From NCBI RefSeq assembly GCF_900112595.1, contig NZ_FOMI01000003.1:186001-250000 (forward strand): 64,000 nucleotides of DNA. The letters run 5' to 3'. Position 1 is the first letter of the stretch. Every line of letters starts with the position of its first letter. Shown in pieces: positions 10,013-19,426 of this stretch. Both the position numbers and the translations under genes were made by a program. Below the pieces are notes generated by a model that was not told where the DNA came from, searched no databases, and saw only the letters and a program-made list of their open reading frames with translations. The stretch is from Algibacter pectinivorans (GTDB taxonomy: Bacteria; Bacteroidota; Bacteroidia; Flavobacteriales; Flavobacteriaceae).

Positions 10013-11761
10013 TTATATTTTTGTTGAGTGATTTTCACGGTTTATTATTGGTAGATAAACGTTAAAAGTGGTTTTACCTGGTTTACTTTCTACTTCAATT
10101 TTTCCGTTGTGCTTTTCTATAATTCGTTTTGAAATGTCCAATCCAATTCCTGTTCCTTCTCCCATTGGTTTGGTGCTAAAAAAGGGTTCGAATATTCGGT
10201 TTATTTCATTTTTTGGAATGCCTTTTCCGTTATCTGTAATGGAGACAACTACCCAATCTTTTTCGGTATAAACTTTTATATCTAGTTTGCCACTTAATTC
10301 CATGGCATAAATAGCATTATGAAGTATATTGGTCCATACTTGGTTTAATTCGTCGTAATAACACAAAATTTTTGGTACTACTTGATAGTCTTTAGCTACT
10401 TCAATTCCTTGTTTAATTTGGTTGCTGTATAGGGTTAGTATATTTTCAATGCCTTCGGTAATATCGGCAAGTACTTGCTCGTCATTATTATTAATTCGAG
10501 AAGAATTTTTAAGAGCAAAAACTACTTTTGATGCTTTTTCGGCAGCAAATTCTATATTTTCTGTGCTCCGTTGTAGTCCTGTTATTTTATAAGCTACCTC
10601 TAATATTTTCTCTGAGTTTTCATTTTTTAAAAGATCTAAATATGTTTCCACACCATCAACAACCATCATGTCTACAAAGGTGTCTGCAAAAGAATAGGCG
10701 TTTTTTATATTATGGTTTTCAAATATTTTTGCTATCTTTTTCTTGAAAACACGTTCTTCTTTTGAGGTTAACATGTGTCTATTTTTAAAAGAATCTTCCA
10801 TAAGTGCCAAAAATTCTAACCTTTGTTGTTCTGGAAGGTCCTTAATAAATATGGGGTATTTGTTTAGTACAAAATTTAGAGTATTTTTTATATTTCCTAT
10901 TGAAGATGTTATGGCACCAAGTGGCGTATTTATTTCATGAGCAACACCAGCAATTACCTGGCCTAAGGCTGCTAGTTTTTCGGAATTTATAAGTTTTTGT
11001 TGTGTTTGTTTTAGGTTGCCTAATGTTTCTGTTAATTCGTTGGTACGTTGTTTTAAAGACTCTTCTCGTTCGTAAATTTGCAGAAGCATTTTGTTATATT
11101 CATCCACTAATACGCCTATTTCATCATTGCCTTGTTTTTTAACGCGCATTTGATAATTTCCTTTTTCAGAAATTTCTTTAGTAGCTTTTGTTAAATGTAT
11201 TATAGGCTCTGATACTATTTTTTGTAAGCCGTATGCAAGCGTAAAATTAACAGCAAGAAGGCCAACTAGTAATAGTATCATAGTTGTTATGTAGTTTCTA
11301 ATTTTTAAGGACAAAACTTCAGTCGAAACTCTTAGGTAAATAGAACCCACCTTATTGTTTTCAATATAAATGGGTCTAAAAACGTTTAAATAATTGGTGT
11401 CGAAATTCTCCCAAGAATCAGAATTATTGGTGTTTGAAGTTACAATTTTTTCTCCGTCTGCATAAAAATCGGCAAATATTTCATTCTCGTTATTATAAAC
11501 AATGCCAACATCTACAGATGGAATGTTTTTTAGTTTTTCAAGTGTTTCCTTTGCGTTTTCTGAAACATCAAAATCCAGAGAAACAGCACAATACTCGCCA
11601 ATTAGATGAGCATTAATAATGGTATTATTTTTTAAGTCTTCTTTAAAATTTGAAATATTACTAAAGATGACATACACTAAACCTATTACAAGGGAAAATA
11701 ATGATACTAGTTGGATAACAAGTATCATTTTAAACTTTATGGATAGGTTTTTAAATAACAT
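10013..11761 (-). CDS. Membrane sensor histidine kinase with CHASE8-like periplasmic domain and HAMP
   Basis: 582 aa. TM1 (about 12-33), a ~120-residue periplasmic domain (34-156) that resembles CHASE8 (an Ala/Leu-rich helix, then VDVGIVYNNENEIFADF), TM2 (157-180), HAMP (180-232), coiled coil, H-box AGVAHEINTPLGAI with His275, and HATPase_c (DNGKGIP, then EGTGIGLDISKRIIEKHNG). The H-box and GTGIGL form belong to the kinase group often found with receiver proteins. The same sensor module occurs in YfiN/TpbB diguanylate cyclases controlled by periplasmic YfiR; a YfiR-like gene is first in this operon. That the two interact is my inference. Autophosphorylation residues are intact. Confidence 0.88.
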   Translation of the reverse strand: MLFKNLSIKFKMILVIQLVSLFSLVIGLVYVIFSNISNFKEDLKNNTIINAHLIGEYCAVSLDFDVSENAKETLEKLKNIPSVDVGIVYNNENEIFADFYADGEKIVTSNTNNSDSWENFDTNYLNVFRPIYIENNKVGSIYLRVSTEVLSLKIRNYITTMILLLVGLLAVNFTLAYGLQKIVSEPIIHLTKATKEISEKGNYQMRVKKQGNDEIGVLVDEYNKMLLQIYEREESLKQRTNELTETLGNLKQTQQKLINSEKLAALGQVIAGVAHEINTPLGAITSSIGNIKNTLNFVLNKYPIFIKDLPEQQRLEFLALMEDSFKNRHMLTSKEERVFKKKIAKIFENHNIKNAYSFADTFVDMMVVDGVETYLDLLKNENSEKILEVAYKITGLQRSTENIEFAAEKASKVVFALKNSSRINNNDEQVLADITEGIENILTLYSNQIKQGIEVAKDYQVVPKILCYYDELNQVWTNILHNAIYAMELSGKLDIKVYTEKDWVVVSITDNGKGIPKNEINRIFEPFFSTKPMGEGTGIGLDISKRIIEKHNGKIEVESKPGKTTFNVYLPIINRENHSTKI

Positions 11762-11794
11762 ATAGTATAGGCGCTAAATGAAAAATACTTTTAT

Positions 11795-12259
11795 TTAGAT
11801 GTTATGGTTATTAAATAGGTTTACTTTATCGTTGTTAGGCATTGTAACTGTACTTTTAATTTTTGATGAGGAGATAGCAGTAATATCTAAGGAGCAATAT
11901 CTAGTGTTTCCTACTTTAGGAATGGGGGTTATTAAATTTTTTGCAAAAGATCGTTTTTTTTCATTACTATTTAATGTCCATACGGTTTTTAAGACTACGT
12001 TGTTGTTAGTGTCATTTATAACTAAAACACCATCGGTGGTAAATGTAAAAGAGTAGCATTTATTTAAACTAGTTTTAAACAGGGTAAGCTCTGTAATTTC
12101 TAATCCTGCATAAATTTTACTAGAAGGTAGATTGTTACTTTTTATATGCCATGTTTTAGAGTTCAAAATGTTATATGCCGATAAAGAATCCTCTTTACTA
12201 CATGATAAACAAGCAATAATTAAACTAAATATTATTTTTAGATAGTATTTGTTTTTCAT
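11795..12259 (-). CDS. Small lipoprotein, lipocalin-like, unknown function
   Basis: 154 aa with a lipoprotein signal: hydrophobic core IIFSLIIACLSC and lipobox Cys at about residue 20, followed by SKEDS. The rest is predicted beta-rich (WHIKSNNL, CYSFTFTTDGVLVIND, VVLKTVWTLN), in the manner of flavobacterial lipocalin-like lipoproteins. It sits between the TonB-dependent receptor (30 bases upstream) and the membrane kinase (33 bases downstream), so it is probably an envelope component of the same signalling system, possibly in the place that the lipoprotein YfiB holds in YfiBNR. It lacks the OmpA domain of YfiB, so this is only positional. Function unrecognised. Confidence 0.75.
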   Translation of the reverse strand: MKNKYYLKIIFSLIIACLSCSKEDSLSAYNILNSKTWHIKSNNLPSSKIYAGLEITELTLFKTSLNKCYSFTFTTDGVLVINDTNNNVVLKTVWTLNSNEKKRSFAKNLITPIPKVGNTRYCSLDITAISSSKIKSTVTMPNNDKVNLFNNHNI

Positions 12260-12289
12260 ATTGTCTTGGTTAATTAAATATTTTTAGCC

Positions 12290-14629
12290 TTAAATTTTCC
12301 ATTGGAATCCTATTAATATTATAGACCTTATATTATCAGCAAAACCATATTCTCGATGTTGACCTAGTAGGTTTTTTGCGGTAATATTTACTAAACTATT
12401 TTTGTTTATTTGATAAGATATTTTTGCGTTCATTATAAGGTTAGTTTTAATGTACATTTGCGATTTGTCTTTTTCAAGGTTTTCTATATCGCTTATTTGG
12501 TAATAGTTATAATTAGCAAATTCGTGTTGAGAATAAATATAGCCATCTGTATTAAACCCCCATTTGTCATATGGTTTATAGTTTATAGCAAAACCACCAA
12601 AAAAGGATGGGGTTGCATCTTCGCTCCATTGCGTTGGGTTTGTAGTGTTACTTAATTTAGTTGTTAAGATATCCCCTGTAGAATTTACATCAAATTGAAT
12701 ATTGGTTAATTCTACGTCTATATTTTTTCTTCCCGAAATGTTCGTTTTTTGATAATTTCCAAAAGCTTTAGCCTTAAATTTATCATTAAGGTCATAATCA
12801 ATCGTAAACCCTAGACCATATTGGCTAGCATTTAAATTGTAATTTTCAAATTTAACTGCCCCACTAGCACTTATACTAAGTAAATCACCTACATTCCCGT
12901 TTTCATCAAGTTCTTGTTCGGTTATGTAATCGTGGTAGGCGTTTGGGTTTACAAAATTGTCTACTTTGGAATAAAACATTTCCAAATCTAAATTTAAAGT
13001 ATTTGTTATTTTAGTTCGCCATCCAATTTCACTACTCGTAATAGTAGGGTATTTAAGGTCTTTTTGTCCATTAACATGCAGAGTAACTGGTATGGTTATA
13101 GGATCTATACTGTCATCAATTACGTGGTTATAATTAGTTGTAATTATGCCATTTAAGTAGGTGTCAAAAAAGAAGGGAGATTTTGAAGCTTTGGAATGTA
13201 CAGCACGAACTAAATTACTTTTATTAATACGGTAAGTTGAAGCTATTTCATAGTTTAAAAAATAGTTTTTATTAAACCCAAATTTATCTAAACGGGCAGC
13301 GCCAATAACTCTAAGTTTTGGTATGGGCTTCCATTCTGTAAGCATAAAAGCAGAAATAGAAAAGGTTTTTCTTGCTTCGTCTTTAAATTGAAAATTTAGA
13401 TCGTTAAAACTGAATCTTTCATTGTATGTAAAAGGACTGTTATACATTAAATATTTATAGTTAATACCTGGCCTGATACTTACCGTTTTAAATTCTTTAA
13501 AATACTCTAAATTACCATCAATAGTAGTAAATTTATAAGAATTAAACTTGTAATTGTTTTCGTCTTTTCCTGTGTTAATGTTAAACTGGCCGCTTAAGTT
13601 ATTGTGCTTTATTTTGGCGTTTAAATAGTAACTTTCGGATTCTGTTTGTGATAAAGGTGTTGCTAAATTTAAAAAACCTGTTCTTTGGCTTTGAGATTTT
13701 TGGGCACCTAATGCGATATCTATATTTGAATTAACACCATAATTATGTGTAAAAAAGATATTTCCGCCTATTCTTCTTAAGCTAAGTTCTTCGTCGTAAA
13801 AAGCACCTAGTTCTTCTTGATACTCTTTATACGTCCAAGGTGCGTTAGTATCGTGGTTTTTTATGGGCTCCACAAACATGCTTAAATTATCTATATCGGT
13901 ATAATCTTTTTTTACAAAATCATAATAATTACTATCAAAACGGTAACGTTCAGAAAAGTTACTTGAAAATGTTAATTTTGTCTTATCATCCCAATTATAA
14001 CCAAGGTTTAAACTAGCGTTTTTAGCTTTATTAGTTCCTATTTGGGTGTTTACTGTTACATTTTTTCCTTTTTTATTGGCATGTGAGGTAATTATATTAA
14101 TAACACCGGTAACTGCATTAGGGCCGTATAAGGCAGATGCAGGACCTCTAACTACTTCAATTCTTTCAATATCATTTAGACCAACCGGTAGGGTTTCCCA
14201 AAAGGTTCCTCCACTAAAGTAACTATATACAATTCGATTATCTATCATAACCAAAATGGTGGTGTTGTAAGATAATGTGAGGTATACATTTTTAGTAATA
14301 TCGTCGTAGCCTCTAATATGAATGTCATAATTACCAGGTGTAATTTCTCTAACAATTAAACCTTGAGATAATCTAAGTGCTTCAGGAATAGTAGTTACAC
14401 CAGAATTATTAATTTCTTCCTTGCTAATTATAGTTGTAGATAGAGGGGTTTCAAATAAATCTTCTGGATGTTTAGAGGCTGTTATTACAACATCAATATC
14501 TAATAACTCTTCTAAAGTCATTTCATTATACACTTTGTCTTGTTGCGCAAAGATGTTAAAGCATAACATGGGGGTTATGATTAAAATGAACAAAAGTGTT
14601 TTTTCCTTAAAATTCATAACTTGTTTCAT
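12290..14629 (-). CDS. TonB-dependent receptor
   Basis: 779-aa outer-membrane receptor. Signal peptide to about residue 29 (FNIFAQ). A short segment TLEELLDIDVVITASK precedes the plug (about 45-175, with IERIEVVRGPASALYGPNAV), then a 22-stranded-type barrel to the end (GFQWKI). It lacks the CarboxypepD_reg/CNA-B domain of SusC-type receptors. The LEELL..VV.AS segment before the plug is typical of receptors encoded beside YfiR/DUF4154 proteins. Its start overlaps the stop of the YfiR-like gene by four bases, implying coupled translation. No substrate-transport genes (SusD, siderophore permease) lie nearby, so a signalling role is plausible. Ligand unknown. Confidence 0.92.
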   Translation of the reverse strand: MKQVMNFKEKTLLFILIITPMLCFNIFAQQDKVYNEMTLEELLDIDVVITASKHPEDLFETPLSTTIISKEEINNSGVTTIPEALRLSQGLIVREITPGNYDIHIRGYDDITKNVYLTLSYNTTILVMIDNRIVYSYFSGGTFWETLPVGLNDIERIEVVRGPASALYGPNAVTGVINIITSHANKKGKNVTVNTQIGTNKAKNASLNLGYNWDDKTKLTFSSNFSERYRFDSNYYDFVKKDYTDIDNLSMFVEPIKNHDTNAPWTYKEYQEELGAFYDEELSLRRIGGNIFFTHNYGVNSNIDIALGAQKSQSQRTGFLNLATPLSQTESESYYLNAKIKHNNLSGQFNINTGKDENNYKFNSYKFTTIDGNLEYFKEFKTVSIRPGINYKYLMYNSPFTYNERFSFNDLNFQFKDEARKTFSISAFMLTEWKPIPKLRVIGAARLDKFGFNKNYFLNYEIASTYRINKSNLVRAVHSKASKSPFFFDTYLNGIITTNYNHVIDDSIDPITIPVTLHVNGQKDLKYPTITSSEIGWRTKITNTLNLDLEMFYSKVDNFVNPNAYHDYITEQELDENGNVGDLLSISASGAVKFENYNLNASQYGLGFTIDYDLNDKFKAKAFGNYQKTNISGRKNIDVELTNIQFDVNSTGDILTTKLSNTTNPTQWSEDATPSFFGGFAINYKPYDKWGFNTDGYIYSQHEFANYNYYQISDIENLEKDKSQMYIKTNLIMNAKISYQINKNSLVNITAKNLLGQHREYGFADNIRSIILIGFQWKI

Positions 14630-15165
14630 TTAAAAATTTTTCCTATTCTCAATATATCCGAAGAGAATGATTGACCTTCCATTTCTAGTGATGTTAAATT
14701 CACTAATATTTTAGGTTTATTGTTTTCAATTCCAAATCCGAGGGAAATTTTGCCTTGTTCTACAAAACGTGTTGTAGCTGTAACAGATAAAACTTTTTGA
14801 GCTTTACATACGTTAGAATAGTCATGAATGCCAGCCATGAAATAAACAACATGGAAACCAAAAATGCTTTGCTCTAATTCTTTTAATGCTATGGCTTTAA
14901 CAACGATATTACTACCTAGTCCTTTAATAAATTCATCTTTAGCCAATAGAGAATTTTGGTTATAAACGACTAATATTTTAATGTTTTTATTTTGAGTTAT
15001 TTGAGGGTTGTATTTTAGTACCTTAGTAAGAAGTGCTGCCTGTATGTTTTCGGGAACAGCTATTTTTTGAGCATTAATAATGTTGCTTAAACATAAAACA
15101 ATGCAGATAAAAGCTAATTGCTTAGCTAAGCTATTAATATTTCTAGATAACTTTAAGTTAAACAT
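14626..15165 (-). CDS. YfiR-like periplasmic protein (DUF4154)
   Basis: 179 aa with a cleavable signal peptide (about 1-33, SNIINAQ). The mature part follows the YfiR/DUF4154 plan: IQAALLTKVLKYNP, a strand IKILVVYNQNS, VKAIALKELEQSIFGFHVVYFM, VLSVTATTRFVEQGKISLGF and KPKILVNLTSLEMEGQSFSSDILRI (quoted here in parts). In Pseudomonas, YfiR binds and represses the periplasmic domain of the cyclase YfiN. Here the gene heads an operon that encodes a CHASE8-like membrane kinase instead. First gene of the operon; it overlaps the receptor gene by 4 bp. Family assignment fairly sure, partner inferred. Confidence 0.85.
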   Translation of the reverse strand: MFNLKLSRNINSLAKQLAFICIVLCLSNIINAQKIAVPENIQAALLTKVLKYNPQITQNKNIKILVVYNQNSLLAKDEFIKGLGSNIVVKAIALKELEQSIFGFHVVYFMAGIHDYSNVCKAQKVLSVTATTRFVEQGKISLGFGIENNKPKILVNLTSLEMEGQSFSSDILRIGKIFK

Positions 15166-15273
15166 TTAGTAGGTTTCCGTTCTAGATCTAAAGTCAATAA
15201 TTTGGGTACAAAGAATTGAGTTTATTTTTATAGTATTTTAATTTTTATATGATTAAAAAATAGTTGCTTTAAA

Positions 15274-15307
15274 CAAAATTAAAAATAAGCCAATAAATTC
15301 GAGGCAA
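15274..15307 (-). promoter_or_regulatory. Candidate promoter for the yfiR-like operon
   Basis: On the minus strand TAATTTTG (15274-15281) matches the flavobacterial -7 element TAnnTTTG, and a TTG (15305-15307) lies 23 bp upstream. This would give a leader of about 100 nt before the YfiR-like gene. Motif match only. Confidence 0.4.
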
Positions 15308-15701
15308 TACTTGGTTTATTGTTTTAGTTAATTAATAAGGTATTTTTAGTTTTAGTTATAGATGTTTAAAAAATACTAAAAGCGTAAAATACAAACTTTA
15401 AAATAGGTTTATTTGGGTCGTTTTTTTTTTATGGAATTTTATTAATTTAAATATTAAAACGTATTAAATAGAACCTATTCTGACAAAAATAGTCATTTTA
15501 TCTAAAATATTAGCCTTACGTCGTTTTTTTTTAAACTAAATATTCGAAATTAATCTAAGAAATACAAATGTTGTAAAGTCTAATTAATTTGGCTTGTAAA
15601 TATAAATACACGCCAATACTCTCTTAATAATAGTGCTTTTTATTGACTTGGCTTTTGGGGTAAAGTATTAAAAATAAATACTTTAAATTTAGTATTTTAA
15701 A
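15308..15701. other. AT-rich divergent intergenic region
   Basis: Very AT-rich spacer between the minus-strand signalling operon and the plus-strand comM gene. It has T-runs near 15421 and 15522 and a short inverted pair AAAGTATT/AATACTTT near 15664-15684, but no ORF, RNA or longer repeat that I can support. Confidence 0.4.
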
Positions 15702-15709
15702 TAATTTTG
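15702..15709 (+). promoter_or_regulatory. Candidate -7 element for comM/yifB
   Basis: TAATTTTG matches TAnnTTTG; no clear -33 TTG lies at the usual distance. It would start a transcript near 15715. Confidence 0.35.
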
Positions 15710-15811
15710 TAGTTTAAACAAGAAAGCTTCAGTTATTTATCATGGTGCATGGAAGTCTATTGGTTTTTAATTAAAATACATTTCTTACATTTAAGGTGTA
15801 AACTAAAAAGT

Positions 15812-17347
15812 ATGCTTAAAAAAGTTTTTGCTAGTGCCGTATTTGGCGTTGAGGCTTCAACTATAACAGTTGAGGTAAATGTAGATAAAGGTGTAGGGTA
15901 TCATCTTGTAGGGTTACCCGATAACGCTATAAAAGAAAGTAATTTTAGAATAGCTGCAGCGCTTCAAAATAACGGCTATAGAATTCCAGGTAAAAAAATA
16001 ATCATTAATATGTCGCCTGCCGATTTAAGAAAGGAGGGAAGTGCATACGATTTAACTTTAGCCATTGGTATTCTTGCATCTACAGATCAAATTAAAGCTG
16101 AAGATTTAGACAAATACCTAATTATGGGCGAATTGTCGTTAGACGGAAGTTTGCAGCCCATTAAAGGTGCTTTGCCAATTGCGGTAAAGGCTAGGGAAGA
16201 AGGATTTAAAGGCTTTATCCTGCCGGCACAAAATGCCAAAGAAGCTGCTATTGTTGATAACCTTGAGGTTTATGGTGTAGAAAATATTAAGCAGGTTATT
16301 AACTTTTTTGATAAAGGTGAAGCCATAGAGCAAACTATAATTAATACTAGAGAAGAATTTGAAAAAAATCTAAATTTTCCTGAGTTTGATTTTTCCGATG
16401 TAAAAGGACAAGAAGGTATTAAGCGCTGTATGGAAATTGCAGCTGCTGGTGGCCATAACATTATTTTAATTGGTCCTCCGGGAGCAGGTAAAACCATGTT
16501 AGCAAAACGTTTACCCAGCATTTTGCCACCAATGACGTTGCATGAAGCTTTAGAAACCACAAAAATTCATTCGGTTGTAGGGCGTGTAAAAGATACAGGT
16601 TTAATGGCGCAACGCCCGTTTAGGAGTCCGCACCATACCATTAGCAACGTAGCACTTGTTGGCGGTGGTAGCTATCCGCAACCTGGAGAAATATCCTTAT
16701 CGCACAACGGCGTTTTGTTTTTAGATGAATTACCCGAATTTAAACGAGAGGTTTTAGAAGTAATGCGACAACCATTAGAAGATAGAGAGGTAACTATTTC
16801 TAGAGCAAAATTTACGGTTACCTACCCATCGTCTTTTATGTTGGTGGCTAGTATGAATCCGAGTCCGAGTGGTTTTTTTAACGATCCAGATGCACCTATA
16901 ACGTCGTCTCCAGCGGAAATGCAACGTTACATGGGGAAAATTTCTGGCCCGTTGTTAGATAGAATTGATATTCATATTGAAGTAACTCCAGTGCCGTTTG
17001 ATAAGTTGAGTGACGACAGAAAAGGAGAAACATCGGTAGATATTAGAAAACGAGTTACAAAAGCAAGAGAAGTGCAAACTAAGCGTTTTGAAGATTCTGA
17101 TAGCGTGCATTATAATGCACAAATGAATGTGAAACAAATTAGAAAACATTGTGTTTTAGATGATGCCTCGAAACAACTATTAAAAACCGCCATGGAACGC
17201 TTAAATTTATCGGCTCGGGCGTACGATAGGATTTTGAAAGTATCTAGAACTATAGCCGATTTAGAAGGTGTTAACCATATAAATGGAGCGCATATAAGTG
17301 AAGCGATTCAGTATCGTAGTTTGGATCGTGATGGTTGGTTGGGTTAA
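15812..17347 (+). CDS. comM: YifB/ComM family Mg-chelatase-like AAA+ ATPase
   Basis: 511 aa from ATG 15812 (MLKKVFASAVFGVEA), which matches the usual family start and length; an in-frame ATG at 15749 would add 21 unconserved residues. Domains: N-terminal ChlI-like fold (about 1-170; GLPDNAIKES, NMSPADLRKEG), Mg-chelatase AAA+ domain with Walker A GPPGAGKT, Walker B LFLDELPEF, PFRSPHHTIS, and a C-terminal Mg_chelatase_C domain (YDRILKVSRTIADLEG). ComM is a hexameric helicase that promotes branch migration during natural transformation; the family is also called YifB. Monocistronic, closed by a strong terminator. Function by family. Confidence 0.92.
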   Translation: MLKKVFASAVFGVEASTITVEVNVDKGVGYHLVGLPDNAIKESNFRIAAALQNNGYRIPGKKIIINMSPADLRKEGSAYDLTLAIGILASTDQIKAEDLDKYLIMGELSLDGSLQPIKGALPIAVKAREEGFKGFILPAQNAKEAAIVDNLEVYGVENIKQVINFFDKGEAIEQTIINTREEFEKNLNFPEFDFSDVKGQEGIKRCMEIAAAGGHNIILIGPPGAGKTMLAKRLPSILPPMTLHEALETTKIHSVVGRVKDTGLMAQRPFRSPHHTISNVALVGGGSYPQPGEISLSHNGVLFLDELPEFKREVLEVMRQPLEDREVTISRAKFTVTYPSSFMLVASMNPSPSGFFNDPDAPITSSPAEMQRYMGKISGPLLDRIDIHIEVTPVPFDKLSDDRKGETSVDIRKRVTKAREVQTKRFEDSDSVHYNAQMNVKQIRKHCVLDDASKQLLKTAMERLNLSARAYDRILKVSRTIADLEGVNHINGAHISEAIQYRSLDRDGWLG

Positions 17348-17349
17348 AC

Positions 17350-17377
17350 ATTCCTGCGGAGGCAGGAATCTCTTTTA
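17350..17377 (+). terminator. Rho-independent terminator after comM
   Basis: 8-bp perfect stem ATTCCTGC (17350-17357) / GCAGGAAT (17362-17369), 4-nt loop GGAG, then CTCTTTTATT. A related, degenerate palindrome occurs at 26459-26477. Confidence 0.85.
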
Positions 17378-17502
17378 TTATAACTCTAATTTACAATGTC
17401 GTTATCGCCAGCGTTTCGCTATTAGCAATTAGAATACTTAAATTAATAAGATAAATTAGATTGGGTTAATATTGGATTTTGTTAGCAGCGGGTAACTTTT
17501 TA

Positions 17503-18138
17503 TTAAGGGTTAAAAAGCTGGTTTCTAATAGCGTAGAGCACCAATCCAACTCGGTTTTTTACATTAAACTTGTTAAATAAAGTATTGCGGTAGCCATCGA
17601 TTGTTTTCGGGCTAAGAAACATTTTATCTGCAATTTCTTTATAGGTTTTATCTGTACAAGCGTAGTTTAAAAACTCCATTTCACGTTCTTTTAAAACAGT
17701 CATGGGTTTTTCTTGACCATGGAGCGCATCAACAAGAATTTTAGAGACGTGTTCGGTATGGTAATAGCCTTTATTTATGGTTTCGGTTAAGGCAATTTCT
17801 AAGGTGCTTTTTTCTATGTCTTTTAATAAATAACTTTTTGCTCCTGCTTCTAGCATTTGCAAAACATCTTTTGTTTTATTTTCTACAGAAATGGCTATTA
17901 CCTTAATGTTTGGGTATTTGTCCTTAATGTACTTGGTGGCCTGTATGCCATTTAAAATAGGCATATTTACATCCATTAATATGATATCTGGAAGTTTTAA
18001 AGAGGCGTCTAATTTTTCTATAATTTCTTTCCCGTTATTGCATGAGTAACACACCTGGAAATTTTTAAAAGAATTCACCAAAGTACTCATAGCCTGGGCT
18101 AACAGTTGGAAATCGTCTACAACAGCTACATAATGCAT
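17503..18138 (-). CDS. NarL/LuxR-family response regulator
   Basis: 211 aa. Receiver domain (1-120) with acidic pair D8/D9, phospho-acceptor D56 in LMDVNMP, conserved Ser in IAISVEN and Lys in YLLKDI. C-terminal GerE/LuxR helix-turn-helix (about 145-205; LKEREMEFLNYACTDKTYKE, MFLSPKTIDGYRNTLFNKFN). It is a DNA-binding transcription factor normally driven by a histidine kinase of the HisKA_3 type, but no kinase gene is adjacent, so it is an orphan here. It is convergent with comM and divergent from the DUF2891 gene. Targets unknown. Confidence 0.92.
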   Translation of the reverse strand: MHYVAVVDDFQLLAQAMSTLVNSFKNFQVCYSCNNGKEIIEKLDASLKLPDIILMDVNMPILNGIQATKYIKDKYPNIKVIAISVENKTKDVLQMLEAGAKSYLLKDIEKSTLEIALTETINKGYYHTEHVSKILVDALHGQEKPMTVLKEREMEFLNYACTDKTYKEIADKMFLSPKTIDGYRNTLFNKFNVKNRVGLVLYAIRNQLFNP

Positions 18139-18190
18139 AATTAATACGTTTTTATAGCTATTAAATCGTTAGGTTAAATGAGGAATAGTA

Positions 18191-18198
18191 CAAATATA
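18191..18198 (-). promoter_or_regulatory. Candidate -7 element for the NarL-type regulator
   Basis: TATATTTG on the minus strand, 53 bp before the start codon; no convincing -33 TTG at the normal spacing. Confidence 0.35.
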
Positions 18199-18303
18199 AT
18201 AATTTTTTTGAACCGTAAGGTGTTAAAAATCAATTATGTATTTAGGTTTTTATTAATTTTCCTATTCCTTTTTCATTAATAGATTTAATTATAAATTTAT
18301 AAC

Positions 18304-19413
18304 ATGAAAAATATTTTAATTTTAGTACTTACGCTTTCCGTTTTTAATTGCCAAAATAATCAAAACACAAAAACAGAAACCCCAAAACTCGAAAAAAATT
18401 CAGAACCTGTTGCATTGCTTAATATTGATCAAGCAAATGCATTAGCCAATTTACCTTTACACTGTATAAATACCGAGTATCCAAACCGCTTATCACAAAC
18501 CTTGGGTAGTCAAGCAGATTTAAAATCGCCAATGCAATTACACCCGGGGTTTTATGGATGTTTCGATTGGCACTCATCGGTTCACGGGCATTGGAGTTTA
18601 GTTAGTTTGTTAAAATCCTTTCCAGATATTAGTCAGGCTTCAACAATAAAACAGAAACTACTCAATAATATTTCAAAAGAAAATATAGCAGCCGAAGTAG
18701 TGTATTTTAAAGGCAAACACAACACATCTTTCGAGCGCACTTACGGTTGGGCTTGGTTATTAAAATTAGCCGAAGCATTACATACTTGGGACAATGAAAC
18801 GGCAAGACAACTAGAAGCAAATTTGCAACCATTAACCAATTTAATAGTACAGAAGTATATCGAATTTTTACCAAAGTTAAATTATCCACTGCGCGTCGGA
18901 ACCCATACAAATACAGCCTTTGGTTTATCGTTTGCTTACGATTATGCAGTAACTGTTAATAACGAAGCCTTAAAAAACGCTATTAAATCGCGTGCCTTAT
19001 ACTTTTTTACAGCCGATAAAAATTGCCCAATGTCTTGGGAACCTAGCGGAAGTGACTTTTTATCGCCGTGTCTAGAAGAGGCGGCTTTAATGAAGCGTCT
19101 ATTACCTGTAAACGATTTTAAATTATGGCTTAATGATTTTCTACCAGAATTAAAAAACAGAAATTATAATTTAGAAGTGGGTGTAGTGTCCGATAGAACA
19201 GATGGTCAATTGGTGCATCTAGATGGTGTTAACTTTTCGCGGGCATGGAGCTTGAACAAAATAGCAGAAGGCTTGCCAGAGTATAGGCATTTAAAAAATA
19301 TAGCAAATAAGCATATCAATTATTCGCTGCCAAGTATTTTTGGCGATAGTTACGAAGGTGGGCATTGGTTAGGAAGTTTTGCTATTTATGCCTTGAATTC
19401 TAATCAAGAATAG
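18304..19413 (+). CDS. DUF2891 family lipoprotein
   Basis: 369 aa. A lipoprotein signal (MKNILILVLTLSVFNC, Cys16) is followed by a polar linker and a helical domain. Family features visible: HPGFYGCFDWHSSVHGHWS, ERTYGWAWLLKLAEAL, RVGTHTNTAFGLSFAYDYA, DFLSPCLEEAALM and EGGHWLGSFAIYAL. The conserved His, Trp and Glu residues and the alpha/alpha-toroid look suggest a glycan- or peptide-active enzyme, but DUF2891 has no established activity that I know. It lies 13 bases before pxpA and may be the first gene of the 5-oxoprolinase operon. Family recognition good; function unknown. Confidence 0.85.
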   Translation: MKNILILVLTLSVFNCQNNQNTKTETPKLEKNSEPVALLNIDQANALANLPLHCINTEYPNRLSQTLGSQADLKSPMQLHPGFYGCFDWHSSVHGHWSLVSLLKSFPDISQASTIKQKLLNNISKENIAAEVVYFKGKHNTSFERTYGWAWLLKLAEALHTWDNETARQLEANLQPLTNLIVQKYIEFLPKLNYPLRVGTHTNTAFGLSFAYDYAVTVNNEALKNAIKSRALYFFTADKNCPMSWEPSGSDFLSPCLEEAALMKRLLPVNDFKLWLNDFLPELKNRNYNLEVGVVSDRTDGQLVHLDGVNFSRAWSLNKIAEGLPEYRHLKNIANKHINYSLPSIFGDSYEGGHWLGSFAIYALNSNQE

Positions 19414-19426
19414 CTAATTTAGTATA

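Noticed and set aside
10528-10746. Plus-strand ORFs opposite the kinase genes (10068-10940)
   Set aside because: Shadows of the firmly identified minus-strand histidine kinase; no conserved features or start signals.
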